A stretch of 41,829 nucleotides of DNA from Neglectibacter sp. X58 (GCF_009936035.1 NZ_QWEO01000022.1:1-41829), one strand, 5' to 3'; shown: positions 26,185 to 34,393, counted from the first letter of the stretch. Notes: generated from the sequence alone by a model not told the origin. Numbers and translations are program-made.

Positions 26185-26385
26185 ATGTCAGGAGATCTGT
26201 ATGGAAACAGACGGCTTTAGTAGGCATCTTAGCTGTTATCATAGCCTTCATTCCTCTCTGCATGTACAATGGAGTGAGGATAAACCAGGATAAAATCAGT
26301 CCGCAGGTGGAAATGTTCTCCCTTGGAGATGCCGTAAATCTGGAGGAGAATTTTTTCTCAGATGCAACTGAAAACCCTAACGGTT
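26181..26385 (+). pseudogene. Membrane-anchored protein, 5' part (split by nested element)
   Basis: Sixty-eight codons: a short cytoplasmic start (MNVRRSVWKQ), one membrane helix (TALVGILAVIIAFIPLCMY) and the beginning of an outer domain that stops at ENPNG. GAGGAGG lies 7 bases before the ATG. The 3' part is at 33949-34393. Joining them at the TT core gives an uninterrupted 215-codon frame (ENPNG-YSITVNSAEL). Possibly DUF5028-like; function unknown. Confidence 0.88.
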
Positions 26386-26406
26386 TGCTCATGTGAGATA
26401 AAGAAG
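26386..26406 (+). repeat. Left terminal inverted repeat of the nested element
   Basis: TGCTCATGTgagaTAAAGAAG. It matches the reverse complement of 33928-33948 at 17 of 21 bases. Confidence 0.85.
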
Positions 26407-26434
26407 TAAAAGAAGTGTAAAAAATTTTGCCGTT

Positions 26435-26460
26435 CCCTGTCCGGCTGACTGCCGGACGGG
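26435..26460 (-). terminator. Terminator of the nested recombinase gene
   Basis: Stem 26435-26445 with 26451-26460 (one bulge), followed on the minus strand after 8 bases by AATTTTTT. It lies 7 bases past the recombinase stop. Confidence 0.7.
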
Positions 26461-26467
26461 TCGGGCT

Positions 26468-28090
26468 TTAGTCGGGCAATTCTACCTTGCCGACAAAAGA
26501 GTAATAGATTTCGATTTCCTGTCTGCGGAGCTTCCCCCGCCGTTTCCCGTCAAGGGCTTCCGATTCGTGGATTACGATTTTCTCCACAAACTCCCGTAAC
26601 AGGGTAGGGGTGAGTTCCTCAAAGCTGGTGTACTTGCGTACCACTTTCATAAACTTTTCAGCGTTTGCCGTGGCTTCCAGCGTCTTAGAAAGCTCGCTCT
26701 GCAAGGCGGCGGCTTTCTCTTTCAGTTCCTTTTGCTCGGCTTCGTAGTCTGCCGACAATTCCGTGAAACGCTCGTCCGATATGCGCCCGGTCACGCTGTC
26801 CTCATACAGCCGCTTGAAGATAGCGGAGAGTTCCGCAATCCGTTTTTCTGCCGCTTCCAGCTCTTTCTTCTTGGCGGCGTTCCGGCGTTTGCTCCCGTCC
26901 TCGGTCTGCTCGGTCAAGAGCTTCATAAACCGGGCTTCATGCTTGGCGGCGTAGCTGGTGACTTTCCGTAGGTTCTCGGTCACTCCCTCGGTCAACAGGT
27001 CGGTGCGGATAAAGTGCGCCGTACAGTCACGGGTTCGCTTTTTGTAGCTGCCGCATATGTAGCAGTCCTGCCGCCGTTTGGCCGTCTGGTATCTCTGCTG
27101 GTACATGACGCTGCCGCAATCGGCACAAAAGAGTATGCCGGAGAACAAACCCACTTCATCATAGCGGTTAGGGCGTTTGCGCTGCTTGCGTAGCTCCTGC
27201 ACACGCTCCCATGTTTCCCGGTCAATGATTGCTTCGTGGTGGTTCTCAAATACCGCCTGTTTCTCCACGGGGTTCTCTACGCTGTGCTTTACCTTGTAGG
27301 ACGGCTTCTCGGTCTTGAAGTTCACAAGGCAGCCCGTGTATTCCCGGTTTTCAAGGATATGCGCCACGGTGTTTGTCGCCCACCTGCACTCATAGCCGGG
27401 GTGGTAGCGGCGGGTGCTTCCCGTCCGGCGGTATTCCAGCGTTCCCGGCGTGGGGATTTGCTGCTCGGCAAGCATACGGGCTATCTTGGTCGGTCCGTTC
27501 CCGGCAAGGCAAAGGCTGTATATCTGCTTTACCACGGGGGCGGCTTCCCCGTCAATGATGAAATTTTCGTCCTCGTCCATGAGGTAGCCATATACGGGCT
27601 TGCTTGTGACGGGCTTCCCGCTCATGCCTTTTGACCTCTTGACTGCCTTGATTTTCTTGCTCGTATCCCTCACCAGCCATTCGTTAAAAATGTTACGCAA
27701 GGGGGCAAAATCGTTGTCGCCCTGTGCGCTGTCAACGCCGTCATTGATGGCAATGAAACGGACGCCGTTCTGTGGGAAAATCATTTCCGTGTACATTCCC
27801 ACTTGCAGATAGTTTCGCCCTAACCGTGACATATCTTTTACGATAACCGTTCCCACAAGCCCCGCTTCAATGTCGGCAAGCATGGACTGGAAGCCGGGTC
27901 TTTGGAAATTTGCCCCGGAGAATCCGTCGTCCGTGTACCATTTGAGGTTGGAAAAGCCGTTCTGTTTTGCGTAGGCTTCCAGAATCCGCTTCTGGTTGCT
28001 TATGGAGTTGGATTCGCCTTGGAGCGTGTCCTCGTGCGACAATCTCGGATAAAGGGCGGTAATGAGTTTTTGGGTGGTCTGTCTTGGCAT
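26468..28090 (-). CDS. TndX/TnpX-type large serine recombinase
   Basis: A 540-aa protein resembling TndX of Tn5397. The catalytic serine is S18 in LYPRLSHED. MSRLGRNYLQVGMYTE and FIAINDGVDS are conserved. A recombinase domain and a zinc ribbon (FCADCGSVMYQQRY ... CYICGSY) are followed by a coiled coil (370-470) and a C-terminal domain with LREFVEKIVIHESE. GGAGG precedes the ATG at 28090. By family knowledge it excises and inserts the element via a circular form without other recombination proteins. It is intact, so the element could still move. Confidence 0.95.
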   Translation of the reverse strand: MPRQTTQKLITALYPRLSHEDTLQGESNSISNQKRILEAYAKQNGFSNLKWYTDDGFSGANFQRPGFQSMLADIEAGLVGTVIVKDMSRLGRNYLQVGMYTEMIFPQNGVRFIAINDGVDSAQGDNDFAPLRNIFNEWLVRDTSKKIKAVKRSKGMSGKPVTSKPVYGYLMDEDENFIIDGEAAPVVKQIYSLCLAGNGPTKIARMLAEQQIPTPGTLEYRRTGSTRRYHPGYECRWATNTVAHILENREYTGCLVNFKTEKPSYKVKHSVENPVEKQAVFENHHEAIIDRETWERVQELRKQRKRPNRYDEVGLFSGILFCADCGSVMYQQRYQTAKRRQDCYICGSYKKRTRDCTAHFIRTDLLTEGVTENLRKVTSYAAKHEARFMKLLTEQTEDGSKRRNAAKKKELEAAEKRIAELSAIFKRLYEDSVTGRISDERFTELSADYEAEQKELKEKAAALQSELSKTLEATANAEKFMKVVRKYTSFEELTPTLLREFVEKIVIHESEALDGKRRGKLRRQEIEIYYSFVGKVELPD

Positions 28091-28107
28091 AATGTCCTCC
28101 GTTTCCG

Positions 28108-28162
28108 ACAGCCAGCCCCACTATTCCGTAGGTTTATTATACCATAGGGCGGGGCTGGCTGT
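28108..28162 (-). promoter_or_regulatory. Dyad around the recombinase promoter
   Basis: A perfect 12-bp inverted repeat (ACAGCCAGCCCC / GGGGCTGGCTGT) encloses a TATAAT box (complement of 28136-28141). This may be an operator or a hairpin that controls recombinase expression. No clear -35 box. Confidence 0.5.
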
Positions 28163-28219
28163 ACAGTCTTTTTTGCTTCTTTACCGCCCGTCAAAATGAC
28201 GGTTTTTATCTGCGGGTTG

Positions 28220-28417
28220 TCATGCGCTGTAAATCGGCTTGTGTCCGGCTGCGCTTTCGGCTTCCAGCACCTTCATCATCTTGTCGGCGGCGGTGGCGGT
28301 CGTGCCTTGCTTGAAGTAGCCGGAAACCACAAGGACGGTGTTCCCCCGGCGTACCTCGGTCACGCAATCCGGGCGGCGGGCGGTAGTGGCGGTGCTTCTG
28401 TTGGGGGTGTCGGTCAT
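28220..28417 (-). CDS. tnpW: TnpW-like transposon-encoded protein
   Basis: A 65-aa protein matching the small TnpW family carried by Clostridia elements: RRPDCVTEVRRGNTVLVVSGYF, then ATAADKMMKVLEAE. Function unknown; it is consistently next to the recombinase gene. AAAGGAG precedes the ATG, which overlaps the TGA of the DnaC-like gene by 4 bases. Confidence 0.85.
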   Translation of the reverse strand: MTDTPNRSTATTARRPDCVTEVRRGNTVLVVSGYFKQGTTATAADKMMKVLEAESAAGHKPIYSA

Positions 28418-29265
28418 AGGCTCTCCTTTCTGTTCAGCAGCGTTTTAAGCTGTTCCATTTTCTCCCTTGCTCTGGCTTTCCTGAAATTCTCCCCGGTAAT
28501 GCGGACGGGGGTACACATTTCCGTAAGGCGGTCATATATCCGGGCATGGGCGGTGTCCTCCGGGTTCTGCAATTCTTCCAGCGTCAAGTTTGTTGTCACG
28601 ATTAAGGGCTTTCTGCTGCGGTATCGGCTGTCAATCACGTTGTAAACCTGTTCAAGCCCGTATTCCGTGCCACGCTCCATGCCGAAATCGTCAAGGATAA
28701 GCAGAGGGAAGCTGCAAAGGCGGGCTATGTACTCGTTCCTGCCCTTATAGCTGGCGGCAAGGTCATTGAGGATAAGGGCAAAGTTTGTCATGCACACGGA
28801 AACCTCTTGCTCCATGAGGGCGTTGGCGATACACCCGGCGAAATAGCTTTTGCCTGTGCCTACCATGCCCCATAACAGATAGCCGATATTCCCGGCTTTC
28901 ATTTCCTCCCAACACTCTACATAAGCATGGGCTTTGTGCATTTGGGGGCATTGCCCGTTGTCGTTTTCAAACGTCCATTCCCGCATAGCCGGGTCGGTGA
29001 AGCCTGTCCGTTTCAGCCGTTCCACTTCCTCCCGGTGCTTGTATTCCCGGTGGCTGGCTTCCAGCTTTTCCCGGCGTTTTCTCTGGCAGTCACATTCTTT
29101 CGGGTGGCGGTCACGTCCGAAAAATGTTTTGCCCTCCGGGAAGTAGGCTTCTTTGGGCTGGCGGCAGCTCCCGCAATATAAAAGCCCGTCCTCCCCGGTG
29201 TAGTCCTCTGGCTCTGCTCCCTGTGCCGTGGCAAGCCGGAAAATGGCGTTATCGTAATCACACAT
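28414..29265 (-). CDS. DnaC/IstB-like ATP-binding protein
   Basis: A 283-aa AAA+ ATPase. The N-terminal cysteine cluster (YCGSCRQPKEAYF ... CDCQRKRR) probably binds zinc. The ATPase has Walker A in GMVGTGKSYFAG and Walker B in LLILDDFGMER. It is likely a helicase loader for replication of the excised element. I chose ATG 29265, with GGAGGACG 8 bases upstream, over the ATG at 29286, which overlaps that site. Confidence 0.88.
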   Translation of the reverse strand: MCDYDNAIFRLATAQGAEPEDYTGEDGLLYCGSCRQPKEAYFPEGKTFFGRDRHPKECDCQRKRREKLEASHREYKHREEVERLKRTGFTDPAMREWTFENDNGQCPQMHKAHAYVECWEEMKAGNIGYLLWGMVGTGKSYFAGCIANALMEQEVSVCMTNFALILNDLAASYKGRNEYIARLCSFPLLILDDFGMERGTEYGLEQVYNVIDSRYRSRKPLIVTTNLTLEELQNPEDTAHARIYDRLTEMCTPVRITGENFRKARAREKMEQLKTLLNRKESL

Positions 29266-29327
29266 AAAATCGTCCTCCTTGTTCATGGTCTTTTACGTCC
29301 TGTTTACGGGGCGTTGTGTCTATGCGG

Positions 29328-29726
29328 TTAAAGGCTCTCGCCCTCCTTGTAGGAATAATCGGGAATTCCCTTTTTTGGCTTCCCCTTTGCCTTGTCATCA
29401 GCCGCCCAACGCCGGATAGTGGCGGCATGGTTCTTGTAGTTCTTCCCGCTGGAAGCGATATAGCCGGATAGACGGTCAATGTAATACTCCCATTTGCCGG
29501 GAAGCTCCTCTTGCAGCTCCGCAAGCTCTTTTTCTGACAGAATGACGTTTTTGTATCTGCCAAAAGGGGCGGGGGCGGTCTGTCCTTTCTTTAGCTCTCC
29601 CTCTCTCTTTATCTCTAACTCTATATCTATCTCTTTCTCTATCTCTATCTCTGGTGGACAAATGTCCGCCCCGTCTGGTGGACGTTTGTCCGCCACGGCT
29701 TCCGGCAATGCCTTTTGCTCCTGCAA
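29328..29726 (-). pseudogene. Replication initiator/replisome organiser, 3' part only
   Basis: About 132 codons equal the C-terminal part of phage-type replisome organisers in these elements: FGRYKNVILSEKELAELQEE followed by YYIDRLSGYIASSGKNYKNH and IRRWAADDKAKG. The N-terminal DNA-binding winged helix is missing. The frame upstream meets a TAA near 29808 without a plausible start; the only candidate is an internal TTG. A pyrimidine-rich microrepeat inside the gene encodes alternating Glu/Ile/Lys (EIEIEKEIDIELEIKREGE). Confidence 0.6.
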
Positions 29727-29809
29727 AGCCAGCCTTGCACGGCGTTTCCTCTCCCCCTCGGTAGAGGACTGACCGATTAGGAGTTCTACTGTGGTAGAAT
29801 CTTGCTCTT

Positions 29810-30171
29810 AAAAAGTGGCGGCTTCCTCTGTGTGGGCTTTTGCTGATAACCCCGGCTTGTTTGGCGTGGATTCTGCCAGCTATGCGGCGGTATTTCTCCC
29901 TCTATTACTTACTACGCACGGCAAGGCAAATCTGGCAAAGTTCCCCGAAATTTCTTTTCGTGTTTTCGTAACAGAATTTGACAAAAACGGAAGAATCAGC
30001 TCCGTTTTGCAGTGATATACGGACGGTTTCAAAAAATGCCAAACTTTCCGGCAATTATTTTTCCCCTTATTACCTACTACGGGAAAAAAGAAAATTTAGG
30101 CAATGTTTTCCAAAAGTATTTGAATTATTTTATTGCGGTACAAAATCCGGCTTGGTTTTTGGCGCAAAAAA
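29810..30171. other. A/T-rich non-coding stretch in the nested element
   Basis: No gene supported on either strand. Two related motifs (ttactacgcacgg... and ttacctactacggg...) about 150 bases apart, with A/T-rich surroundings, could be part of an origin or transfer site. This is speculation. Probably also the place where the initiator N-terminus was lost. Confidence 0.35.
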
Positions 30172-30198
30172 ACAGGAAACCTTTTCTTGATTTCCTGT
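30172..30198 (-). terminator. Terminator of the winged-helix regulator
   Basis: Stem ACAGGAAA / TTTCCTGT with an 11-base loop and T7 on the minus strand. Confidence 0.85.
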
Positions 30199-30235
30199 CT
30201 TTGGCTGCCGCTGATGAGCGGCGGTTATTCTGTTG

Positions 30236-30664
30236 TTATTCCCCGGACGCAAACTTGTAGCCCACGCCTAAAACGGTCTTTATGTAGGTAGGGTTTTTGC
30301 TGTCCGGCTCTATCTTTTTCCGCAAGTTGCATATCACGCTGGCAACGCTTGACTGGCAGCTTTCACTTTCCATGCTCCACACGGCTTCAAAGATTTGCGC
30401 CTTTGTGAATACCCTCCCCGGACTGGCGGCAAGGTAGCAGAGTGCGCCGTACTCTAAACGTGTGAGAGGAATGTCTGCCCCGTCTTTCAGTACCCGGCGT
30501 TGGTGCGGTCTGATTTCCAATCCCGGAAAAGTAAGTGCCGGGGAGTGGGGCGGCTGCATGGCTTCCAGCGGTATCATATCCGCAAGGGCGGCTATGGCTT
30601 TCTCAACCGCTTTTTCTTCTGTGTCGTTAAATATAAGCATGACTATTTTTGCGACAAATCTCAC
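30236..30664 (-). CDS. OmpR-type winged-helix regulator without receiver domain
   Basis: A 142-aa protein whose C-terminal 95 residues are a Trans_reg_C domain: PGLEIRPHQRRVLKDGADIP, LTRLEYGALCYLAASPG, SVASVICNLRKKIE and the wing YIKTVLGVGYKF. There is no phospho-acceptor domain. The start is uncertain: GTG 30664 overlaps the AGGAGG, while ATG 30640 lies far from it; similarity starts near the latter. It is located 6 bases after the HTH gene. Confidence 0.82.
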   Translation of the reverse strand: MRFVAKIVMLIFNDTEEKAVEKAIAALADMIPLEAMQPPHSPALTFPGLEIRPHQRRVLKDGADIPLTRLEYGALCYLAASPGRVFTKAQIFEAVWSMESESCQSSVASVICNLRKKIEPDSKNPTYIKTVLGVGYKFASGE

Positions 30665-30670
30665 CTCCTG

Positions 30671-30883
30671 TTAGGTAGGCTGTCCGTCAAAGCGGAACTG
30701 GAACAGGGCAGCAATAAGCCGCCGTTTAATGTTGTCCTCTGTGTCCTTGTTGACCTGTCCGTTTTCAAGGGAAGCAAGCCGGATTCGCTTGCTGTAATGC
30801 CGTAAAACCTCGTCAATGGCTTCCGGCTCTCCGTTGGTTGCTCTGACAATCGTTTCATACGGTACAAGTTTAGGATTTCTCAT
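30671..30883 (-). CDS. HTH domain protein (Tn916 Orf8-like)
   Basis: A 70-aa protein of the small conjugative-transposon helix-turn-helix type (MRNPKLVPYETIVRATNGEP, then AIDEVLRHYSKRIR, ending ALFQFRFDGQPT). GGAGG is 9 bases before the ATG at 30883. Its start overlaps the end of the sigma factor gene by 14 bases, a pairing seen in Tn916 relatives. Likely an accessory to that sigma factor. Confidence 0.85.
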   Translation of the reverse strand: MRNPKLVPYETIVRATNGEPEAIDEVLRHYSKRIRLASLENGQVNKDTEDNIKRRLIAALFQFRFDGQPT

Positions 30884-31313
30884 GGAAAAGTACCTCCATT
30901 TCTTTATGCAGCATTTGCAAGGCACTGTGTATGTGATGCCACGCCGTACTTCGGCAGCGTCCGTATAGTTCCCCGATTTCCTGCTGTGTGTAATGTCCGA
31001 AAAAGTAAAGATAAATGATTTCCCTCTTTTTCTCCGGCAAGGCAGACAAGGCTTCGGCAAGCTCCCCGTTTGTGAAGATAACCCTCTGACCGCATATCAT
31101 AACTGGGTATTGCTTGTAGGGGTCTATGTAATATGTGTCTGACGTACAGAATGGATAAAACTTTTCTTCCGTGAGATATTCAAAAGATATTTCCCTTTGC
31201 CGCCGCTTATCTCTGTCACGCCATGCGTTGATAGCGGCATAGTGTATGACAACTCTGCAAAAGGCGTTAAATGTGTATTCGATATGCTCCTTGTATGCTT
31301 CTGTACAAGGCAT
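30870..31313 (-). CDS. Sigma-70 family sigma factor (Tn916 Orf7-like)
   Basis: A 147-aa protein. Region-2-like helices (EYTFNAFCRVVIHYAAINAW) are followed by a region-4 helix-turn-helix: LSALPEKKREIIYLYFFG then HYTQQEIGELYGRCRSTAW. Such proteins control transfer genes in Tn916-like elements. AAAGGGGG precedes the ATG. It is intact, unlike the sigma factor of the host ICE. Confidence 0.88.
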   Translation of the reverse strand: MPCTEAYKEHIEYTFNAFCRVVIHYAAINAWRDRDKRRQREISFEYLTEEKFYPFCTSDTYYIDPYKQYPVMICGQRVIFTNGELAEALSALPEKKREIIYLYFFGHYTQQEIGELYGRCRSTAWHHIHSALQMLHKEMEVLFHEKS

Positions 31314-31406
31314 GGTAATCCCCCTTTCCTACTAAGTGGCAGTTAAGATTTTAATGATAGTAAGGGGCGGCAGCATTTTTTGCTGTCGCTCCTTGACTAC
31401 CCAGCA

Positions 31407-31481
31407 GCAAAGACAGACGGGGCTGTCAACGGCGGGCGAAGCCCGTTCATCTTGACCGTTGACTGGCTCGTCTGTCTTTGC
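31407..31481. repeat. Three-tiered inverted repeat (cruciform)
   Basis: Outer arms of 13 bp are perfect (31407-31419 with 31469-31481). A nested GTCAACGG / CCGTTGAC pair and a central CGGGC-GAA-GCCCG hairpin lie inside. It overlaps the stop codon of the ABC permease. It may terminate the cargo operon, though no U-run follows, or act as a DNA site such as an origin of transfer. Confidence 0.6.
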
Positions 31482-32194
31482 TATTTATCAATTCTTCGTA
31501 ACAGAATACTACACATAACAGTAGCTAAAATAAAAATCAAGAGCAGTGGCAAAAGGCTTTCAAATTTAAAAGCATTTTCCGCCAGTAGTTTATATCCCCA
31601 TGTAGCCGGAAATAGTTTTCCTATTGTTTCAAACGTTTTTGGAAGTAGTTCAATAGGAAACATAATTCCAGAAAGCATGGTTGACGGCAAAAAAACAATA
31701 ATAGAAAACATAGAAGTTTTTGCCTGGTCTTTTACTGCCAAACCAATTATGCTGGCAATACTTAATGATACTGCAATAAAAACAGCGAGGCTGATGAAGT
31801 ACATACCCGGATTTTTTGGTATTTCAGCGTTAAAAGCCAGTGGCGCAGCAATATATAAAATAATGCTCATGAGGAACAAATGAATATACGCTGAAATGTT
31901 TGTTAAAGCAAGACCTAATATTAACGGAACACCATTTGCTTTATAGACTTTTTTAATATCACTGCTGTAAATTTCAACAAGAGAGGGCGGCAGACCAATC
32001 AACGCCCCCATTGTCACACCAAATACAGTCATGGACTGAATAAGCGTATATCTCGCTTCCGGCATGACTGATGTAAATATACCGCCCATAATTACAAAGA
32101 ACAAAAGAGGTACGATATAGCAGGTTATAAGTAATGTCTTACTCCTTATGTCTAACTTCCATTGTAAAGAAACTCCGTATAAAAAAGCTCCCAT
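31481..32194 (-). CDS. ABC-2 type permease (cargo)
   Basis: A 237-aa protein with six hydrophobic helices (about 20-38, 52-72, 92-118, 130-152, 160-182, 212-230) and the typical ABC-2 segment PSTMLSGIMFPIELLPKTF before the last helix. It pairs with the ATPase gene ending 2 bases upstream. Likely exports a small amphiphile, drug or peptide; substrate unknown. Confidence 0.88.
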   Translation of the reverse strand: MGAFLYGVSLQWKLDIRSKTLLITCYIVPLLFFVIMGGIFTSVMPEARYTLIQSMTVFGVTMGALIGLPPSLVEIYSSDIKKVYKANGVPLILGLALTNISAYIHLFLMSIILYIAAPLAFNAEIPKNPGMYFISLAVFIAVSLSIASIIGLAVKDQAKTSMFSIIVFLPSTMLSGIMFPIELLPKTFETIGKLFPATWGYKLLAENAFKFESLLPLLLIFILATVMCSILLRRIDK

Positions 32195-32196
32195 TG

Positions 32197-33006
32197 TTAC
32201 TCCCCCTTTGCAATTTTTATAAAGTGCTGTTCCAGTGAACCACGGTCTATCTTAATATCTGTGATAGTTTCTCCTTTTTCCTTGTACTGCATGAGCAGCG
32301 AAAGTAGGGAATTTCCGATATTTTCCGATTCATAGTTTTCAGTCCTGTTTTCCGTTTGGATTGTGATATTATAATGCTTCCCGATTGTATCGCCCAGTTG
32401 CCCGACAGTCCCGATAAAGGCAATTTTGCCGCCGGAAAGAATAGCAATCCGGTCACACAAATTCTCAACTTCTGCCATATCATGGCTTGCTAATATGATT
32501 GTCTTTCCGATTGCTTTTAACTGACGGATTTGTTCATGTAAAGATATTTGCCCCTCAACGTCAAGTCCTGCTGTTGGTTCATCAAGAAACAAAATGTCGG
32601 GATTTCGTGTTAATGCAAGCGCCAGATGGAGCCGCCGCTTTTGCCCGGTTGATAATTGATAATAAGGCTTTTTTGAAAGTTCATAAATACCAAGAGCGTC
32701 AAGCGTTGCTCTGTCAAGAGAGGTCTTATTCCATTTAGCAAACAGCTTTACAGCTTCCAGTGCTTTAATGTATTTCGGCAAAGAAGCCGATTGTAATTGA
32801 ATGCCCATGATTCCATTTATAGTAATGTTTCCGCTGTCATATTTTCTTAAACCCTCGATACATTCAAGCGACGTGGTTTTTCCAGCTCCATTCACGCCGA
32901 GCAGAGCAAAAATTTCTCCTTGTTGTACGCTAAAATCTAAACCATTCAGCACAATGTGAGTTCCATAACTCTTTGATAAATTGCTGATTTTTATAGCTTC
33001 ATTCAT
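32197..33006 (-). CDS. ABC transporter ATP-binding protein (cargo)
   Basis: A 269-aa ATPase: Walker A GVNGAGKTT, signature LSTGQKRRLHLALAL, Walker B ILFLDEPTAGLD and H-loop ASHDM. It is complete, in contrast to the broken ATPase of the surrounding operon. It overlaps the MerR gene by 4 bases. Confidence 0.94.
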   Translation of the reverse strand: MNEAIKISNLSKSYGTHIVLNGLDFSVQQGEIFALLGVNGAGKTTSLECIEGLRKYDSGNITINGIMGIQLQSASLPKYIKALEAVKLFAKWNKTSLDRATLDALGIYELSKKPYYQLSTGQKRRLHLALALTRNPDILFLDEPTAGLDVEGQISLHEQIRQLKAIGKTIILASHDMAEVENLCDRIAILSGGKIAFIGTVGQLGDTIGKHYNITIQTENRTENYESENIGNSLLSLLMQYKEKGETITDIKIDRGSLEQHFIKIAKGE

Positions 33007-33803
33007 TCTGTTTCCTCCTTAAATGGGTCAATGCCTAAACGGGAAAAATAAACACCTAATGCTTGTTCAACATATCCGTTCGCAATATCCTGGGCTACTT
33101 TCCATTTATGGTCTGCATTCTGAAACTGCCCTAATTCAATCAGTCTGGGAAGCATACTCATATCTCCGCCAGTGAAATCCATAATCATATCCCAATAGGC
33201 TTTTGCAAAATTCTGTGTCTCATCACTATCCGCAGGAATATTCGCATTTTGAAGTCTTATTGCTTCGTTTTGAAGCTGCATGAAAGTGTTCACAAATGCC
33301 GTTCCGCTATCTTTGTCAAAATGGCTGCGGATATGGTCAAGCGTTTGGTCGTCAAAATGTTTAATCAGCCAATAGAAATCGTTTTTCATTTGCAGATTAA
33401 CAATAATATCCGCATATTTTTTGAAATCAACTGATTGCATTTGAAGGACTTCTTTCCGCAGCACCTCCAATTCTCTCAACGATTCAGACAGACTTTCTAT
33501 TTTCCGTTTGACAGTGACTGCCTGCTCCATTAGAACATCAGCAATTTCATCTGGTGTATCAAGCAGAATCAGTCGATTTTTTATGTCGTCCAAAGAAAAT
33601 CCCAAATGTTTGAGCGATAAAATCTGATGAAGTTTTACTATGTCTTTATCTGTATATAACCTACGCCCCCCTTCACTCATGGCAGAGGGGGAAAGCAAGC
33701 CCTCTCTGTCGTAATGTTGTAATGCCCGTACAGTAACGTCCATTTTTCTTGCAATTTCACCAACGGTCATATAACCTTGTGGTATCGCTTTATGTTTATC
33801 CAT
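33003..33803 (-). CDS. MerR family regulator
   Basis: A 266-aa protein. The MerR DNA-binding domain is at residues 10-80 (MTVGEIARKMDVTVRALQHY, YTDKDIVKLHQILSL). A coiled coil (about 95-125) and a TipA-like effector domain with a long helical C-terminus (FDDQTLDHIRSHFDKDSG, then VAQDIANGYVEQALGVYF) follow. GGAGGTG precedes the ATG at 33803. First gene of the transporter operon, so an inducible autoregulator is likely. Confidence 0.92.
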   Translation of the reverse strand: MDKHKAIPQGYMTVGEIARKMDVTVRALQHYDREGLLSPSAMSEGGRRLYTDKDIVKLHQILSLKHLGFSLDDIKNRLILLDTPDEIADVLMEQAVTVKRKIESLSESLRELEVLRKEVLQMQSVDFKKYADIIVNLQMKNDFYWLIKHFDDQTLDHIRSHFDKDSGTAFVNTFMQLQNEAIRLQNANIPADSDETQNFAKAYWDMIMDFTGGDMSMLPRLIELGQFQNADHKWKVAQDIANGYVEQALGVYFSRLGIDPFKEETE

Positions 33804-33820
33804 GTCACACCTCCTCGAAT

Positions 33821-33851
33821 AGTATATCTCATTACGTTGCGTCACAAGCAA
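33821..33851 (-). promoter_or_regulatory. MerR-type promoter with 19-base spacer
   Basis: Minus strand TTGCTT (33846-33851) and TATACT (33821-33826) are separated by 19 bases. The overlong spacer is characteristic of promoters that MerR proteins twist into activity. It starts the MerR-ABC operon. Confidence 0.75.
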
Positions 33852-33927
33852 GTGCTTTTAAGAAGATTTAAGAAAAAATACGGAATAGTGGGCTGCTGGC
33901 GGTCTATCTGTTGTTTTCAGTTGCTTG

Positions 33928-33948
33928 CTTCTTTACCGTACATGAGCA
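33928..33948 (-). repeat. Right terminal inverted repeat of the nested element
   Basis: Read on the minus strand: TGCTCATGTacggTAAAGAAG, matching the left end except for the four central bases. Confidence 0.85.
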
Positions 33949-34393
33949 TTATTCCATTACAGTGAACAGCGCGGAGCTGGTAGAGTATGTCCCCTTTCTG
34001 GAAAGCTTTGGAATTACCACAAAGGATTTCGGGTATACAGAAGGCTACCCTGCCCCTGAATATACATATTTGCTCCATGTCACGGTTGCCAACACAGACA
34101 ACACGGAGGGGGCGTTAATGGCAATCAACTACGCTCTGTACGACAAAGCGTTGAAGATTCCCGTAGATTACTCCCTCTGGAGCTTGATGGACGAAGGTTT
34201 TCCTGGGGAGGCAGGGTTTCGTTTACGGGAAAATTCTCAGGTAGATATTACTATTCCCTTTACACCAATGTCATTGGACACAGCCATAGACAATGAGAAG
34301 TTGAGTAAGAGAATGGAAAACAGTGATTTCTATTTCTGCGTCAGCGAGTTTCCTGTGAGAAAAATGGTTTTGATTAACCAAAAAAATTGGTGA
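33949..34393 (+). pseudogene. Membrane-anchored protein, 3' part (split by nested element)
   Basis: About 147 codons continuing the 26181-26385 frame: YSITVNSAELVEYVPFLES, VTVANTDNTEGALMAINYAL and a C-terminus ending MVLINQKNW. The outer domain is probably a beta-sandwich. Without the 5' part it has no start or anchor. Confidence 0.85.

Larger units (their letters stand above)
26386..33948. mobile_element. Nested serine-recombinase mobilizable element (Tn4451/Tn5397-like)
   Basis: A 7.56-kb element with imperfect inverted ends: TGCTCATGT-4 bases-TAAAGAAG at 26386 and the same pattern reversed at 33948. TT flanks it on both sides (26384-26385 and 33949-33950), as expected for a serine recombinase dinucleotide core. 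Content from left: TndX-like recombinase, TnpW, DnaC-like ATPase, truncated replication initiator, winged-helix regulator, HTH protein, sigma factor, ABC permease and ATPase, MerR. No relaxase is present, so transfer would need helper functions. Confidence 0.9.

Noticed and set aside
29258-29563. Minus-strand frame of 101 codons over the initiator remnant
   Set aside because: Out-of-frame shadow of the recognisable initiator C-terminus and the DnaC-like start region.
26384-33950. Recent arrival of the ABC genes at 31481-33006 as the missing half of the broken transporter
   Set aside because: They are inside the nested element, in the opposite direction and with their own MerR control, so they are cargo and not displaced parts of the interrupted operon.
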